A DNA stretch of 64,000 nucleotides from Oscillospiraceae bacterium (GCA_910575265.1 CAJTEA010000014.1:1-64000); one strand, 5' to 3'; positions 1 through 8,237 are shown, numbered from the stretch's first letter. Notes: generated from the letters alone by a model not told the origin. Numbers and translations: made by a program.

Positions 1-19
1 CCTGCGGTGCTGCGTTCAT
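1..19 (-). CDS. Possible start of a gene running off the left edge
   Basis: An ATG on the minus strand at position 19 is preceded by AAGGAG nine bases upstream and opens the reading frame MNAAPQ before the window ends. The short N-terminus resembles the beginning of large serine recombinases of clostridial mobile elements, which often start MNxAPxV before the catalytic domain. Six residues are not enough to identify the gene, so this is a low-confidence pointer to a mobile-element gene to the left. Confidence 0.3.
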
Positions 20-186
20 TTTCTTCGACTCCTTCTTGAATTGGTTGTTATTTCCATTCTTGACTGAGTCGATCCTTTTTATTCTGTCAGAGTTTGTCGT
101 TTACACGGATTTTTATGGGGTCTCGTTGGCTTCGCTTTTACACTTAAAATTCAGCTATTTAAAACTTAGCTTATTGTATAGTTCTT
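20..186. other. AT-rich intergenic stretch, no supported gene
   Basis: This stretch separates the left-edge start codon from the end of the lipoprotein gene. A plus-strand frame stays open from position 3 to a stop at 201-203 and would encode a Phe/Leu-rich peptide. It has no start in view and overlaps the end of the lipoprotein gene, so it is probably chance. No strong terminator was found. Confidence 0.4.
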
Positions 187-414
187 TCACTTTTTCGGTG
201 TAACTACAATATTTTCACTATCTTCAGGATTTTTGAAATCATATACAATATCATTTTCTGACGAAATATCACTTCCAGATTCTAAATTGGAATCATCAAT
301 TTCAACAGCCGCTGCTCCTGAATTTTGTTCACCTTCTTTTCTGTTATTTATACACCCAGTAAACAAAGTTGAAAAAATCAATATACATATCAAAATAGTC
401 ACTATTTTTTTCAT
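187..414 (-). CDS. Small putative lipoprotein linked to an ABC transporter
   Basis: This 75-residue protein has a basic N-terminus (MKKI), a hydrophobic stretch and a lipobox-like LFTGC at about residues 15-19, so it is probably lipidated and membrane anchored. The rest is acidic and low in complexity, without a recognisable domain. The ATG at 414 was chosen because GAGAGAGGAAAC lies just upstream. The ATG overlaps the stop of the ABC ATPase gene by four bases (ATGA), which suggests translational coupling. It may be an accessory or substrate-binding subunit of that transporter, but this is inferred from position only. Confidence 0.65.
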   Translation of the reverse strand: MKKIVTILICILIFSTLFTGCINNRKEGEQNSGAAAVEIDDSNLESGSDISSENDIVYDFKNPEDSENIVVTPKK

Positions 415-1049
415 TCCGGTTTCCTCTCTCTCAAATGTCCACGTTTGATTTCCAGTACCACATCCGCCTGTCTTGCTATCTCGCCAGAGTGTGTCACGAC
501 CACCACGCACTTCCCGAACGTATGGGCGCTCTCTTTCAAAATAGCTGTGATCTCCTCGGCGGTGTCGGCATCCAGGTTCCCGGTCGGCTCGTCTGCCAGA
601 ATGACCGGGGCATTGGAGGCCAGTGCCCGCGCAATCGCCACCCGCTGCTGCTGTCCGCCGGACAGTTTCAGCACATTCCGCCGTGTCTCGTCTTGGTTCA
701 GCCCCAGCCGTTCCAGAATGGGGGCAGCGTCCAGCTTAGCGGTGAGCCGCACATTTTCTACGGGGGTCATGTAGTCAATCAAGTTGTAACTCTGGAAGAT
801 TAGCGAGATATGGTTTCTACGGTGATGTTCCAGCCCCCTTGCTGTTATGTCCTCGCCGTCAAACAGGACACCGCCCTGTGTCGGCACATCCAAACCGCCC
901 AGCAGGGACAGCAGCGTGGTCTTGCCAGACCCGGACGGGCCGAGGATAGCGTACATCTTCCCTGTTTCCAGCAATCCGTTGACATTCTGCAAAACCGCTT
1001 TGCCCTTTTCGTAGGCGTAAGAAACATTTTTCAATTCCAGTGTAGTCAT
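411..1049 (-). CDS. ABC transporter ATP-binding protein, MacB/LolD-like
   Basis: This 212-residue ATPase powers the permease encoded directly upstream. Walker A is GPSGSGKTT at about residues 37-45, the Q-loop is in LIFQSYNL, the signature is LSGGQQQR at about 129-136, Walker B is VILADEP at about 149-155, and a switch His lies in VVVVTHS. Order and family match the MacB/LolD/FtsE class, which drives mechanotransmission-type exporters or lipoprotein extractors. GGAGG sits seven bases before the ATG. Only 13 bases separate it from the permease stop codon, so the permease, ATPase and lipoprotein genes form one operon. The substrate is unknown. Confidence 0.92.
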   Translation of the reverse strand: MTTLELKNVSYAYEKGKAVLQNVNGLLETGKMYAILGPSGSGKTTLLSLLGGLDVPTQGGVLFDGEDITARGLEHHRRNHISLIFQSYNLIDYMTPVENVRLTAKLDAAPILERLGLNQDETRRNVLKLSGGQQQRVAIARALASNAPVILADEPTGNLDADTAEEITAILKESAHTFGKCVVVVTHSGEIARQADVVLEIKRGHLRERKPE

Positions 1050-1062
1050 GATCGTCCCTCCT

Positions 1063-2499
1063 TCAGCTCATTTTCGACAAGATTTCACGGGGGTTCAGCC
1101 GCATGGCCGTGATGGACGATGCGCTGACAGCCACGATGATAATAGCAAGACCAATCAGATAGAGCTGGGCCAAATTATCCAGACCAACGGACACTTGTAT
1201 GCCGTTTTCCGTAGGCAGGGGCTTTTCAATCAGATTGTCCGCACCCACATCAACCGCAGCGGCAGCAGCTACAACATCGTTATCGTCCTCCGGCTCAGTC
1301 TGCATACTCTGTTCCAACAGGTGGTTGCCGATCTGCCCCGCTATGGCGTTGCTGGTGAAATAGGATAGGCCAAAGGCGAGAACAGCAATCAGCAGCACCT
1401 CAATCAAATACTGCCCGATGATGGCCGATTTCCTGATACCCACGGACAGGAACACGCCAATTTCGTAAATACGGGTCTTTGTCCAAAGGGTCAATATCAG
1501 AGCCAGAATGATGGCGCTGACAACGATAATTACCACCAGCAGGGTCACGACCAATTCATTCAGTGTAGCCAGCGGAGCGGCGGCGCTTTCGTAAGTTCTA
1601 TTGTCCACCTCCACGGTAAAGGCTTTCCAGTCAATTCCCGGCAGGGCTTTTACATCGGCTACCACCTGCGCCATGTCCTGCGGGTCGTCTATGGTGACGT
1701 GGAGCGCAGAAAAGCCGTAGTTGATCTCTCCGCCGTCAAACTCTTTCGAGGTCTGCAAATCCACAAACACCCGATTCTGGATTTTGTCGTAGGTGGTAAC
1801 GGTTTCCCCAAACTGCTCCACCGCATGAGGGGTAAACAGTCCAATGATCTGCACCCTGATCTCCGGCCCGGTAAAGCCTTGATCTTCCACACTGTAACGA
1901 TGGGCGGTGAGATAGTCCCCGATCTTCAACTCGTTTCTTTCCGCCAAGTCTTGGCTGATGATTGCCACATGGGTATCATCGGTGGAGATATGCCGCCCCT
2001 CTGCCAGCGTCAGTGTGCCGGTGATGAAAAGTTCATCGTCCTCCGTGTTGCAGACGCCCAGCGCCTTTGTGTAGCCCTGATACTTCGCATCGGTTGAGAT
2101 TGTTCCGGGGAACAGGGAAAGCCCGTCAAGTGGGAGAAGATTATCCTGCCTTGCGCTGCAATACTTCACGCCGGAAATGCCCTTGATGGCCACGATATTT
2201 TCCGGGGTAAATTGTACGGTGGAGTACATGAGAAAACTGCTTGATGTTTTGCCGGTTTCTTCGTCCACGACCTCTTTGACGGATTCTTTCACTACATATG
2301 GACTGTTGCTCCAATCCACGAAAACGTCAAATTTTCCGCCCAAGCTCTGCCGCAGGTCAAGCTGTGCGGCCTCTGACGCTTTCCAGATGGAGAGACCCGT
2401 CAGGACAAAGGTTGCCATGATCAGCAGGATAGCGAACAGGAGAATGGTTTTCCCCCGTTTTCGCACGACGTATAAAAACGCCCTCTTGAAAATGCTCAT
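1063..2499 (-). CDS. ABC transporter permease, MacB/FtsX-like
   Basis: This 478-residue membrane protein has the classic MacB/FtsX layout. One transmembrane helix lies near residues 15-37, followed by a large extracytoplasmic domain of about 280 residues. Three helices then lie near the C-terminus (around VVTLLVVIIVVSAIIL, LIEVLLIAVLAFGL and LYLIGLAIIIVAVSA). The start at MSIFKRAF was chosen over upstream codons because GGAGG lies eight bases before it. Families of this type move peptides, lipoproteins or antimicrobial compounds, often under a two-component system. A sensor kinase with a damaged partner lies about 7 kb away, but no direct link can be shown. Confidence 0.88.
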   Translation of the reverse strand: MSIFKRAFLYVVRKRGKTILLFAILLIMATFVLTGLSIWKASEAAQLDLRQSLGGKFDVFVDWSNSPYVVKESVKEVVDEETGKTSSSFLMYSTVQFTPENIVAIKGISGVKYCSARQDNLLPLDGLSLFPGTISTDAKYQGYTKALGVCNTEDDELFITGTLTLAEGRHISTDDTHVAIISQDLAERNELKIGDYLTAHRYSVEDQGFTGPEIRVQIIGLFTPHAVEQFGETVTTYDKIQNRVFVDLQTSKEFDGGEINYGFSALHVTIDDPQDMAQVVADVKALPGIDWKAFTVEVDNRTYESAAAPLATLNELVVTLLVVIIVVSAIILALILTLWTKTRIYEIGVFLSVGIRKSAIIGQYLIEVLLIAVLAFGLSYFTSNAIAGQIGNHLLEQSMQTEPEDDNDVVAAAAAVDVGADNLIEKPLPTENGIQVSVGLDNLAQLYLIGLAIIIVAVSASSITAMRLNPREILSKMS

Positions 2500-2634
2500 A
2501 TTTGATACCTCCATATTGTTGTGCTGTTCTTCTGAACGCACCCGTAGAATAACACCCCAATATGGGATGGGTATGAAACGTATATGGAATTACGGTAGAA
2601 TCTAAAATTTCTGCGGACTGTCCAGCATGAATGA

Positions 2635-2673
2635 GCAGCCAATGGGCAAGGAAAGACCTTACCCACTGGCTGC
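2635..2673 (-). terminator. Hairpin after the SDR gene
   Basis: A 17-bp stem (arms 2635-2651 and 2657-2673, loop 2652-2656) lies about 20 bases after the SDR stop codon. In minus-strand RNA all positions pair if two G-U wobbles are allowed; the plus strand would have two mismatches, so the minus direction is favoured. The following T-rich run is weak, so termination is likely but may be partial. Confidence 0.5.
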
Positions 2674-2695
2674 CGTTCAATGGAAAAATCCTTAC

Positions 2696-3484
2696 TTAGT
2701 TTGGATTCTGATTATGAGTAGAGCTGTTTGCATAAGGGAACACCGGGGGCTGCAGTTTAAATTGGAAAGTCTCTCTGTCCACGATGCCGAGAGTGCTGTC
2801 GCTGTCGTACAGCTTCAGCAGGAACTCCGCCATCTGCCGGCTTGTATGGTAAGTGCCAAACGCTTTGTCATAATCGTAGGCGTCCACGTTGTTGGCCTTT
2901 TTCCCGAACTCCGTTTGTGTTGCCGCAGGAGCCAGAACTTTGGCTCGCATTTTTGCTCCTGTTTCAATCAGCTCCCAGGCCAGCCCCTCGGTAAACGTAC
3001 TGACATAGAATTTTGTCGCACAGTAGGTAACAGCAGCAGGGACAATCGTATATCCTCCCGCCGAAGATATATTGATGAGCTGTGTTCCGGGAACGTCCTT
3101 GTAGTCACGAACGAACAGCGAGGACAAGATGGTGAGAGCCTCAACATTCAGCCGGAGCATGGTGTCAATCTTCCCCAAGTCCTGCTGTGCCACGCTGTCA
3201 TAGTTTCCAAAGCCCGCGTTGTTGACCCAGGTTTCCAGTTGGAAGTCCTTTAGATCGGAATAAAACTGATATACATTCTCCCGCACAGACAGGTCAACCG
3301 TCCTGATCACGACATCCAGTGTGGGGTGCTGCTCTTTGACTTCACGCTTTAAGGCTTCAAGATTTTCTGTGCGGCGTGCGGCGACAATCAGATTCCTCCC
3401 CCGATTCGCAAAGGCTTTTGCGGTTTCCCTCCCGATCCCGGAACTGGCCCCGGTAACAACAGTGTATTTTTTTGTTGGCTTCAT
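2696..3484 (-). CDS. Short-chain dehydrogenase/reductase (classical SDR)
   Basis: This 262-residue Rossmann-fold oxidoreductase carries the cofactor motif TGASSGIG at residues 11-18, NNAG at about 88-91, and Ser-Tyr-Lys catalytic residues (NISSAGG, then YCATK at about 154-158). It should reduce or oxidise a carbonyl or alcohol using NAD(P)H; RRTEN after strand 2 suggests NADP preference. The start at 3484 is set by GGAGG eight bases upstream; an earlier in-frame ATG overlaps that SD. It is divergent from a MerR regulator and has a MerR-type promoter, so it is probably induced by the regulator's ligand. The substrate is unknown. Confidence 0.9.
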   Translation of the reverse strand: MKPTKKYTVVTGASSGIGRETAKAFANRGRNLIVAARRTENLEALKREVKEQHPTLDVVIRTVDLSVRENVYQFYSDLKDFQLETWVNNAGFGNYDSVAQQDLGKIDTMLRLNVEALTILSSLFVRDYKDVPGTQLINISSAGGYTIVPAAVTYCATKFYVSTFTEGLAWELIETGAKMRAKVLAPAATQTEFGKKANNVDAYDYDKAFGTYHTSRQMAEFLLKLYDSDSTLGIVDRETFQFKLQPPVFPYANSSTHNQNPN

Positions 3485-3516
3485 TTGCAATTCCTCCATT
3501 CATCAAGTATAATAAG

Positions 3517-3547
3517 AGCATACAATGTAGAGTAAACTCTACGTCAA
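3517..3547 (-). promoter_or_regulatory. MerR-type promoter with 19-bp spacer
   Basis: On the minus strand -35 TTGACG and -10 TATGCT are separated by exactly 19 bp, the overlong spacing typical of MerR-controlled promoters. The perfect palindrome GTAGAGTAAACTCTAC (3527-3542) fills the spacer. It drives the SDR gene and lies just upstream of the divergent merR-like gene, the expected operator position. Confidence 0.82.
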
Positions 3548-3565
3548 GAGGATGGAGGTATTTTT

Positions 3566-3943
3566 TTGGACTATTCCATTGGAGAATTTTCAAAGGCTAC
3601 GGGGCTGGGAATACATACCCTGCGCTACTATGAGCATGAAAACCTGATTATCCCGTTACGGAACTCCAGCAACCGCCGCCGCTATTCGGAAAAGGATATT
3701 GCCTGGATCGCTTTTATCAAGCGTCTGAAAGCAACGGGGATGCCCATTAAGGAAATCAAAAAATATGCGGCGTTACGGGCCAACGGGGATGCCACTCTTT
3801 CCGAACGTATGGAAATGTTGATGCAGCACCGCCAATCTCTGAATGAGCGAATCCGGCAGCTGCAGGAACATGAGGCCATGTTGGACGAAAAAATCGCCTT
3901 TTACCGGCAGGAGATTGCGTGTCGCCGGGAGAGTGAGCCTTAA
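3566..3943 (+). CDS. MerR family transcriptional regulator
   Basis: This 125-residue regulator has an N-terminal winged helix (YSIGEFSKATGLGIHTLRYY) and the second wing residues NRRRYSEKD. A long dimerisation helix follows (about residues 75-118). The start is TTG at 3566 with GGAGGT seven bases upstream. The C-terminal part is short and has no cysteine pair, so a small organic effector or redox-linked signal is more likely than a metal. It is divergent from the SDR gene, whose promoter carries a 19-bp spacer palindrome. Its stop overlaps the convergent amidohydrolase stop by four bases. Confidence 0.9.
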   Translation: MDYSIGEFSKATGLGIHTLRYYEHENLIIPLRNSSNRRRYSEKDIAWIAFIKRLKATGMPIKEIKKYAALRANGDATLSERMEMLMQHRQSLNERIRQLQEHEAMLDEKIAFYRQEIACRRESEP

Positions 3944-4743
3944 ATCTGTAGCAGCCTTTCCATGTTACCGCCCAAAGCCAGTTCTGTGACAGAAAGGGAT
4001 GGACTGACAAATTCAATAAGCTGCCTGCATAACTGCGGCTCCCCAAACGGCGCATCAGAGCCAAACAGACATTTTTCTGGTACTTCTGTCAGGGCCGTTT
4101 TGACTGACAGCGGTGTAAAAGCTGCGGACAAGTCCAAGTATGCCTGTCCATGCTCCTTTGCAAAGGCGATTACATCCATCCAGTTTGAGCCGCCCATGTG
4201 TCCGAAGATAACCGGCACAGCAGGGTGTTTCCGGCACAGTTCCATGAGAATTTTTATGCCGTTCAGTGTGACCGGATTGAAGGTGTGTATCCAAATGGGA
4301 AGACTGCGATGATCTTCCAGGGCTTTGAACACAGGCTCTAACTGCTTAATCTGCGTTTCCGAGCCGGGAGTAAACTCGCCAATTCCTTTGAAGGAGTTTT
4401 CAACGATATACTCCGATACCCACTCTGCTGTTGCCTGCTCGGAAAGTCCCAGCGGAACCGGGCCAAAACCGCAGAACCGATCTGGTGCAGCCTGGATAGC
4501 CTGATTCAATTCCAGAATGGTGTCCTTCATTTTTTCCATTCGTGCTTCAGGAGAATAGCTGCCGGACAGGAGTTTGTACAGCACTTGCATTTCTGCGCCG
4601 ATTGCATCCAAAGTCGCAGTTGCGGCCCTCTCAACATGAGGGGTCGTTGTAAACAAGATTGCTTTGTCCACTCTGGCATCATCCATTTTCTTAATCTGCA
4701 TGGATGTGGGGAGCATAACGTGTTGGTGACTGTCTACAATCAT
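3940..4743 (-). CDS. Amidohydrolase family metal-dependent hydrolase
   Basis: This TIM-barrel hydrolase of about 267 residues has the N-terminal HxH metal site (DSHQH, residues 4-8). Further metal or catalytic positions are IWIHTFNP, IFGHMGGSNW and LFGSDAPFGE (the Asp is catalytic in this fold). It resembles the amidohydrolase-2 group, which includes decarboxylases and lactonases acting on aromatic or cyclic acids. The ATG at 4743 fits the AAAGGA SD better than the ATG nine bases upstream. It is divergent from an HxlR regulator. The substrate cannot be named. Confidence 0.82.
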   Translation of the reverse strand: MIVDSHQHVMLPTSMQIKKMDDARVDKAILFTTTPHVERAATATLDAIGAEMQVLYKLLSGSYSPEARMEKMKDTILELNQAIQAAPDRFCGFGPVPLGLSEQATAEWVSEYIVENSFKGIGEFTPGSETQIKQLEPVFKALEDHRSLPIWIHTFNPVTLNGIKILMELCRKHPAVPVIFGHMGGSNWMDVIAFAKEHGQAYLDLSAAFTPLSVKTALTEVPEKCLFGSDAPFGEPQLCRQLIEFVSPSLSVTELALGGNMERLLQI

Positions 4744-4815
4744 GGTATTCATTCCTTTCTTTGCTCTTATATGACAAGATCAAGCATATCATAGGCAGGA
4801 AGGGTGAACAAGAAC

Positions 4816-4848
4816 GCACTTTTTTGATATGTAGTGTCTTTTTTGATA
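4816..4848. promoter_or_regulatory. Candidate HxlR operator with direct repeats
   Basis: Two copies of CTTTTTTGATA (4819-4829 and 4838-4848) lie in the divergent region 20-55 bases before the HxlR gene. The first sits inside GCACTTTTTTGATATGTA (4816-4833), which matches 16 of 18 bases of the sequence at 8155-8172 before the other HxlR gene. A regulator-binding role is inferred. Confidence 0.55.
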
Positions 4849-4869
4849 CTGCATTATGGAGGAAAACTT

Positions 4870-5217
4870 ATGGCAAAATCAATCGCTGTTACGGAACAAT
4901 GCCCAATGGAGATCGGTCTCAATGTGTTAAGCGGGAAGTGGAAACTGAAAATTTTGTGGCAGATTTCCAAAGGGGCGGTGCGGTTCAACGAATTGCAGCG
5001 GCGTCTAGGCAAAATTACCACCAAGACCCTGACGCAGCAGCTTCGTGAATTGGAAGATCAGAAAATCATTCAGAGAACGGTCTACCCAGAAAACCCACCA
5101 AAAGTAGAATATGCTTTGACAGGACTTGGTGAGAGTATTTACCCTGTGTTGAAGTCGCTGTGCGATTGGGGAACAAATTATCAAGCTACTATTTCAAAAA
5201 ATCTTTTTAGCGTATGA
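4870..5217 (+). CDS. HxlR family winged-helix regulator
   Basis: This 115-residue DNA-binding protein matches the HxlR/MarR-like family. It begins with an N-terminal cysteine followed by the usual Pro (QCPMEIGLNVLSGKWKL; Cys11). The winged helix includes the family motif RFNELQRRLGKITTKTLTQQ, then PPKVEYALTGLG. The lone cysteine is where HypR/YodB-type members sense quinones, diamide or other electrophiles; that role is inferred. The ATG at 4870 has GGAGG seven bases upstream. It is divergent from the amidohydrolase gene, which it probably controls. Confidence 0.9.
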   Translation: MAKSIAVTEQCPMEIGLNVLSGKWKLKILWQISKGAVRFNELQRRLGKITTKTLTQQLRELEDQKIIQRTVYPENPPKVEYALTGLGESIYPVLKSLCDWGTNYQATISKNLFSV

Positions 5218-5241
5218 AACAAGACCTGGTATCGTTGCCCT

Positions 5242-6012
5242 TTACTCTTTGAACATCCATTGAACGATGGGGTTAATAACAGAAACAGGAAGCAGTTTAG
5301 AGGAAAACACCAGCAGCTTGTTATATAAACCAGCAGTTGTCGTTCGTTTTCCTTTCATCAGGCTCTTATAACCGATAGACGCAACATCTTCTGGCTGCAT
5401 TACAAAGAGCTTGAAAAGCAGTGTGTTCTCAATATTTGCTTTGCTTGCAAAAAGGGTCTTTGTTGCACCAGGGCACAAACAAGTAACAGTAACACCAGTT
5501 CCTTTAAGTTCTTGATAAAGCCCATTTGAAAAAGAGAGGACATAGGCTTTTGTGGCAGCATATACCGTATCGCATGGACAGGGCATATAGGCTCCCGTAG
5601 AACCCACATTTAAGATTCGTCCATACCCACGTTCTATCATTCCTGGTAAAAACAGCTTTGTTAAAGCTGTCAAAACTTTAATATGTACTTGTATCATATC
5701 AAGTTCTTCGGAGAGCCGCGTGTCGGTAAAATATCCTGCTTCATTGAATCCAGCATTATTGATAAGAACATCAACAGACAATCCAAGTTCTCTGGCCTTG
5801 TCCGCAATTAACTCTGTTGCCCCATCCTCTGCCAAATCGCAGGAAATACATTCAACCGAAACTTGATAGCGTGTTTGTAGTTCTGTCTGCTGCCGCTGGA
5901 GTTTTGCCTTATTTCTTGACACAAGAACGAGATTATTTCTTTCTCTTGCAAATTTTTCAGCAAAAGCGGCTCCAATCCCGCTTGTAGTACCTGTAATCAA
6001 AACAGTGTCCAC
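5242..6012 (-). CDS. Short-chain dehydrogenase/reductase
   Basis: This SDR of about 256 residues has TGTTSGIG near the N-terminus (residues 7-14), NNAGFNEAG, a catalytic Ser in NVGSTG and YAATK as the Tyr-Lys pair. The C-terminus ends in a hydrophobic tail resembling membrane-associated SDRs. The GTG at 6012 is preferred because AAAGGAG lies eight bases upstream. A second GTG at 6045 overlaps the upstream stop codon, so coupling from the phosphatase gene is also possible. It is last in a four-gene unit: MerR, tautomerase, histidine phosphatase, SDR. Confidence 0.85.
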   Translation of the reverse strand: MDTVLITGTTSGIGAAFAEKFARERNNLVLVSRNKAKLQRQQTELQTRYQVSVECISCDLAEDGATELIADKARELGLSVDVLINNAGFNEAGYFTDTRLSEELDMIQVHIKVLTALTKLFLPGMIERGYGRILNVGSTGAYMPCPCDTVYAATKAYVLSFSNGLYQELKGTGVTVTCLCPGATKTLFASKANIENTLLFKLFVMQPEDVASIGYKSLMKGKRTTTAGLYNKLLVFSSKLLPVSVINPIVQWMFKE

Positions 6013-6041
6013 TTCGCTTTCTCCTTTGCGTTGGAATAAAC

Positions 6042-6668
6042 TCACATCACCTTGAATACTTCCCCATCGAATACAAGCCTGATACAGTCGGTATTGTTGA
6101 TTTTTGAGATCTTTTCTATATTCTCAAAGTCAAATAGGTAGATTATGGTCTTTATCATAAATGCGTGAGTAACGATAAGGATGTTGCTCCTATCAGGGTA
6201 AGATAACCCGATAGATAAAAAGAACTCTTTTAGCCGCTCACCTATTTGCTCAAAGGATTCTGTCATTCCGGTGGCGTCATGCTGTTGAATGGATACGGCC
6301 ACTTCCGGGAGCCGCCTGTTCATTTCCGAAAAGGAGACTGCTCCCCCCAACCATCCAGATACACGTTCTATGAAAGTAGTGTTCTTTTCGGCCTCCATTG
6401 TGCCAAGGCACCATTCCCGCAAGCGAATATCCTGGTATATTTCTGTGGTTGGTTGGCCGCTTTCTTTTAACACCAATTTTGCAGTGTTAAATGCTCGGAT
6501 CGTATCACTGGTATAGGCGGCTTGAAAAATAACAGATGATAGTGCTTGGCCTAATTCTCTTGCAGTCTGTTCTCCAAGCACAGTTAGAGGAGAATCTGCC
6601 CATCCTTGCGCCCGATCAAGCTGATTGAGTAATGATTGTCCATGACGGACAATGTAAAAAGTAATCAT
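6042..6668 (-). CDS. Histidine phosphatase (phosphoglycerate mutase-like)
   Basis: This 208-residue protein starts MITFYIVRHGQS, with the RHG phosphohistidine motif at about residues 8-10. Later family residues are present: YTSDTIRAFNTA, the acid residue in LREWCLGTMEAEK, and the second His in ILIVTHAFMI. It is a branch-1 histidine phosphatase; substrates range from sugar phosphates to nucleotides and cannot be predicted here. The ATG at 6668 has GGAG five bases upstream. It sits between a tautomerase and an SDR gene. Confidence 0.87.
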   Translation of the reverse strand: MITFYIVRHGQSLLNQLDRAQGWADSPLTVLGEQTARELGQALSSVIFQAAYTSDTIRAFNTAKLVLKESGQPTTEIYQDIRLREWCLGTMEAEKNTTFIERVSGWLGGAVSFSEMNRRLPEVAVSIQQHDATGMTESFEQIGERLKEFFLSIGLSYPDRSNILIVTHAFMIKTIIYLFDFENIEKISKINNTDCIRLVFDGEVFKVM

Positions 6669-6714
6669 ATCTTCTCCTATGATATTAACTGGATGTATCG
6701 ATGATGTGCAAAAT

Positions 6715-6924
6715 TTATTGATGTGCTCGAATATATTCAGCCTTAACTTTATCAATCGTTTTCCCGCCAATACCAAAATTCTTATCAGGCACTTCTTTGA
6801 TCGTGGTAATAAAAAACTCCTGCGGTACTTTCATAATTTCGGAAGATACTTCCGTCAACCGCTTTATCAGTTCCTCTTTTTGAGCGTCTGATAAATTCCC
6901 GCTCTCAACCGTGATATAGGGCAT
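6715..6924 (-). CDS. 4-oxalocrotonate tautomerase family enzyme
   Basis: This 69-residue protein begins MPYITVESG. Removal of the start Met exposes Pro-1, the catalytic base of the tautomerase superfamily. Length and the pattern up to VPDKNFGIGGKTID match the small 4-OT/DmpI subgroup, which forms homohexamers and handles enol/keto isomerisation of 2-oxo acids or dehalogenation. The start is fixed by AAAGGAGAG before the ATG. It lies directly downstream of a MerR gene, suggesting a role in turnover of an aromatic or electrophilic compound. Confidence 0.88.
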   Translation of the reverse strand: MPYITVESGNLSDAQKEELIKRLTEVSSEIMKVPQEFFITTIKEVPDKNFGIGGKTIDKVKAEYIRAHQ

Positions 6925-6980
6925 ATGATCTCTCCTTTTCATTTCATTTTGTTGCATTTATGTTAGAAACAGAATTTTTG

Positions 6981-7403
6981 TTATACATGGCCTCCATGAT
7001 TAAACATTTTCCATTCCTCAGCATATGTTATGTCTTGGTGCAGCGGCTCTTTCAAAATCTTTTCGTAAAATGCCAATTTACTTTGTGTCAAAGTCAATGC
7101 CTTTTGTAAATTGGCTATTTGCCCCCTGATATTTTCTATATGTTCCTGAACCATCTCATAGCGCTGCTCAAGTGTTTTTCCACCTTGTATCAATAAAGAA
7201 ACATATTCCTTGATAGATTGGATTGGAATATTAGCCATACGCATACATTGGATCATCCGGATCCATTCAATATCTTCATCTGTGTATTGCCTATACCTTT
7301 GGTCATTTCTTTTTATTGGCGGCAATAAACTTTCGTTCTCGTAATATCTTAACGCTGCGGTAGAAAGGCCAGTAATCTCCGCAGCCTCTTTTGCTGAATA
7401 CAT
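6981..7403 (-). CDS. MerR family transcriptional regulator
   Basis: This 140-residue protein has an N-terminal MerR helix-turn-helix (MYSAKEAAEITGLSTAALRY), wing residues RYRQYTDEDI and a long C-terminal coiled coil ending near ILKEPLHQD. No metal-binding cysteines are present. The start at 7403 has GGAGG seven bases before the ATG. It heads the operon with the tautomerase, phosphatase and SDR genes and has its own MerR-like promoter, so it probably autoregulates the operon. Confidence 0.9.
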   Translation of the reverse strand: MYSAKEAAEITGLSTAALRYYENESLLPPIKRNDQRYRQYTDEDIEWIRMIQCMRMANIPIQSIKEYVSLLIQGGKTLEQRYEMVQEHIENIRGQIANLQKALTLTQSKLAFYEKILKEPLHQDITYAEEWKMFNHGGHV

Positions 7404-7421
7404 TTCAAGTCCTCCATTCAC

Positions 7422-7452
7422 TTTGTAGAATAAACTATAAAGCGCACTTCAA
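7422..7452 (-). promoter_or_regulatory. Likely MerR-controlled promoter
   Basis: On the minus strand TTGAAG and TACAAA are 19 bp apart. The spacer region holds an imperfect dyad (GTAGAATAAACTATA, 7425-7439) closely similar to the operator at 3527-3542. The -10 lies very near the SD of the MerR gene, which gives a very short leader and lowers confidence in the exact -10 choice. Confidence 0.5.
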
Positions 7453-7542
7453 AGCAAGAGGAATTATACCATAAAACAAAAATTTTTTGAACATTCTTAA
7501 AAACAGCACCAAGAGGATAGCCCCCTGGTGCTGTTAGACGGT

Positions 7543-8061
7543 TTACAGGCTTTCGTAGGAAACCAGCTCGCTCATCGGGATTCGTGTTTGGCTGTGCCGT
7601 TTGGGGTCAGCAAAGTTTTCCCCGGCATAGCCAATCACCAGGATATTGACCGGCTCCAGATTGGCAGGGAGGCCGAACTCCCGGCGCAGAACATCTGGTT
7701 TGAAGTAGCACACCCACACGCTGCCCAGGCCCAGCTCCGTGGCCTGGAGCATCATGTGATCGGTCAGAATAGATGCGTCAATGTCCCCGGTCTGCTTCTG
7801 GTCAAAGGGCCGCACCCACGCTTTGTTTTGGTCGGCGCAGACAATGATAGCCAGAGGCGCACCGTAGATGTTGGCGGCTTTGTCGATCCTCGCTAGCCCG
7901 TCCTCGCTCTGGACGGCGATCAGGTGAACCGGCTGGAGGTTGGCGGCAGTGGGAGCCACATGAGCGGCCTCCAAAATTTTCTCCAGCTTCTCCGGCTCCA
8001 CTTTCTTGTCGGTGTAACTGCGGATGGAGCAGCGAGTTTTCGCAATCGTAATAAAATTCAT
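7543..8061 (-). CDS. Nitroreductase family protein
   Basis: This 172-residue flavoenzyme starts MNFITIAKTRCSIRSY, the FMN phosphate-binding start of the nitroreductase fold. It also has APTAANLQPVHLIAV, DASILTDHMMLQATELGLGSVWV and a C-terminal ILVIGYAGENFADPKRHS. Such enzymes use NAD(P)H and FMN to reduce nitro groups, quinones or flavins. The start at 8061 has AAAGGA about ten bases upstream. It is divergent from an HxlR gene, a pairing typical of electrophile-responsive nitroreductases. Confidence 0.9.
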   Translation of the reverse strand: MNFITIAKTRCSIRSYTDKKVEPEKLEKILEAAHVAPTAANLQPVHLIAVQSEDGLARIDKAANIYGAPLAIIVCADQNKAWVRPFDQKQTGDIDASILTDHMMLQATELGLGSVWVCYFKPDVLRREFGLPANLEPVNILVIGYAGENFADPKRHSQTRIPMSELVSYESL

Positions 8062-8154
8062 GATATGTTGTCCTTTCTGAAATAGTCTGATGGCTGACAA
8101 TCAAGAGTACCATCTGCCATGATTTTAGCAACATTCATAAATCCACACAAGATT

Positions 8155-8172
8155 GCACTTTTTAGATAGGTA
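8155..8172. promoter_or_regulatory. Candidate HxlR operator
   Basis: GCACTTTTTAGATAGGTA lies in the divergent region between the nitroreductase and HxlR genes. It matches 16 of 18 bases of the sequence before the other HxlR gene at 4816-4833. A second AAAAAGATAG follows at about 8180. Position and conservation suggest an HxlR binding site. Confidence 0.55.
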
Positions 8173-8237
8173 CTTCCCAAAAAGATAGTCCTTTTCTAAA
8201 TGAACATACCATGATATACTTGGTGCGAGGTGAAACT

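Noticed and set aside
3-203. Open plus-strand frame entering from the left edge, Phe/Leu-rich
   Set aside because: It overlaps the end of the lipoprotein gene and shows no family features; probably chance in AT-rich DNA.
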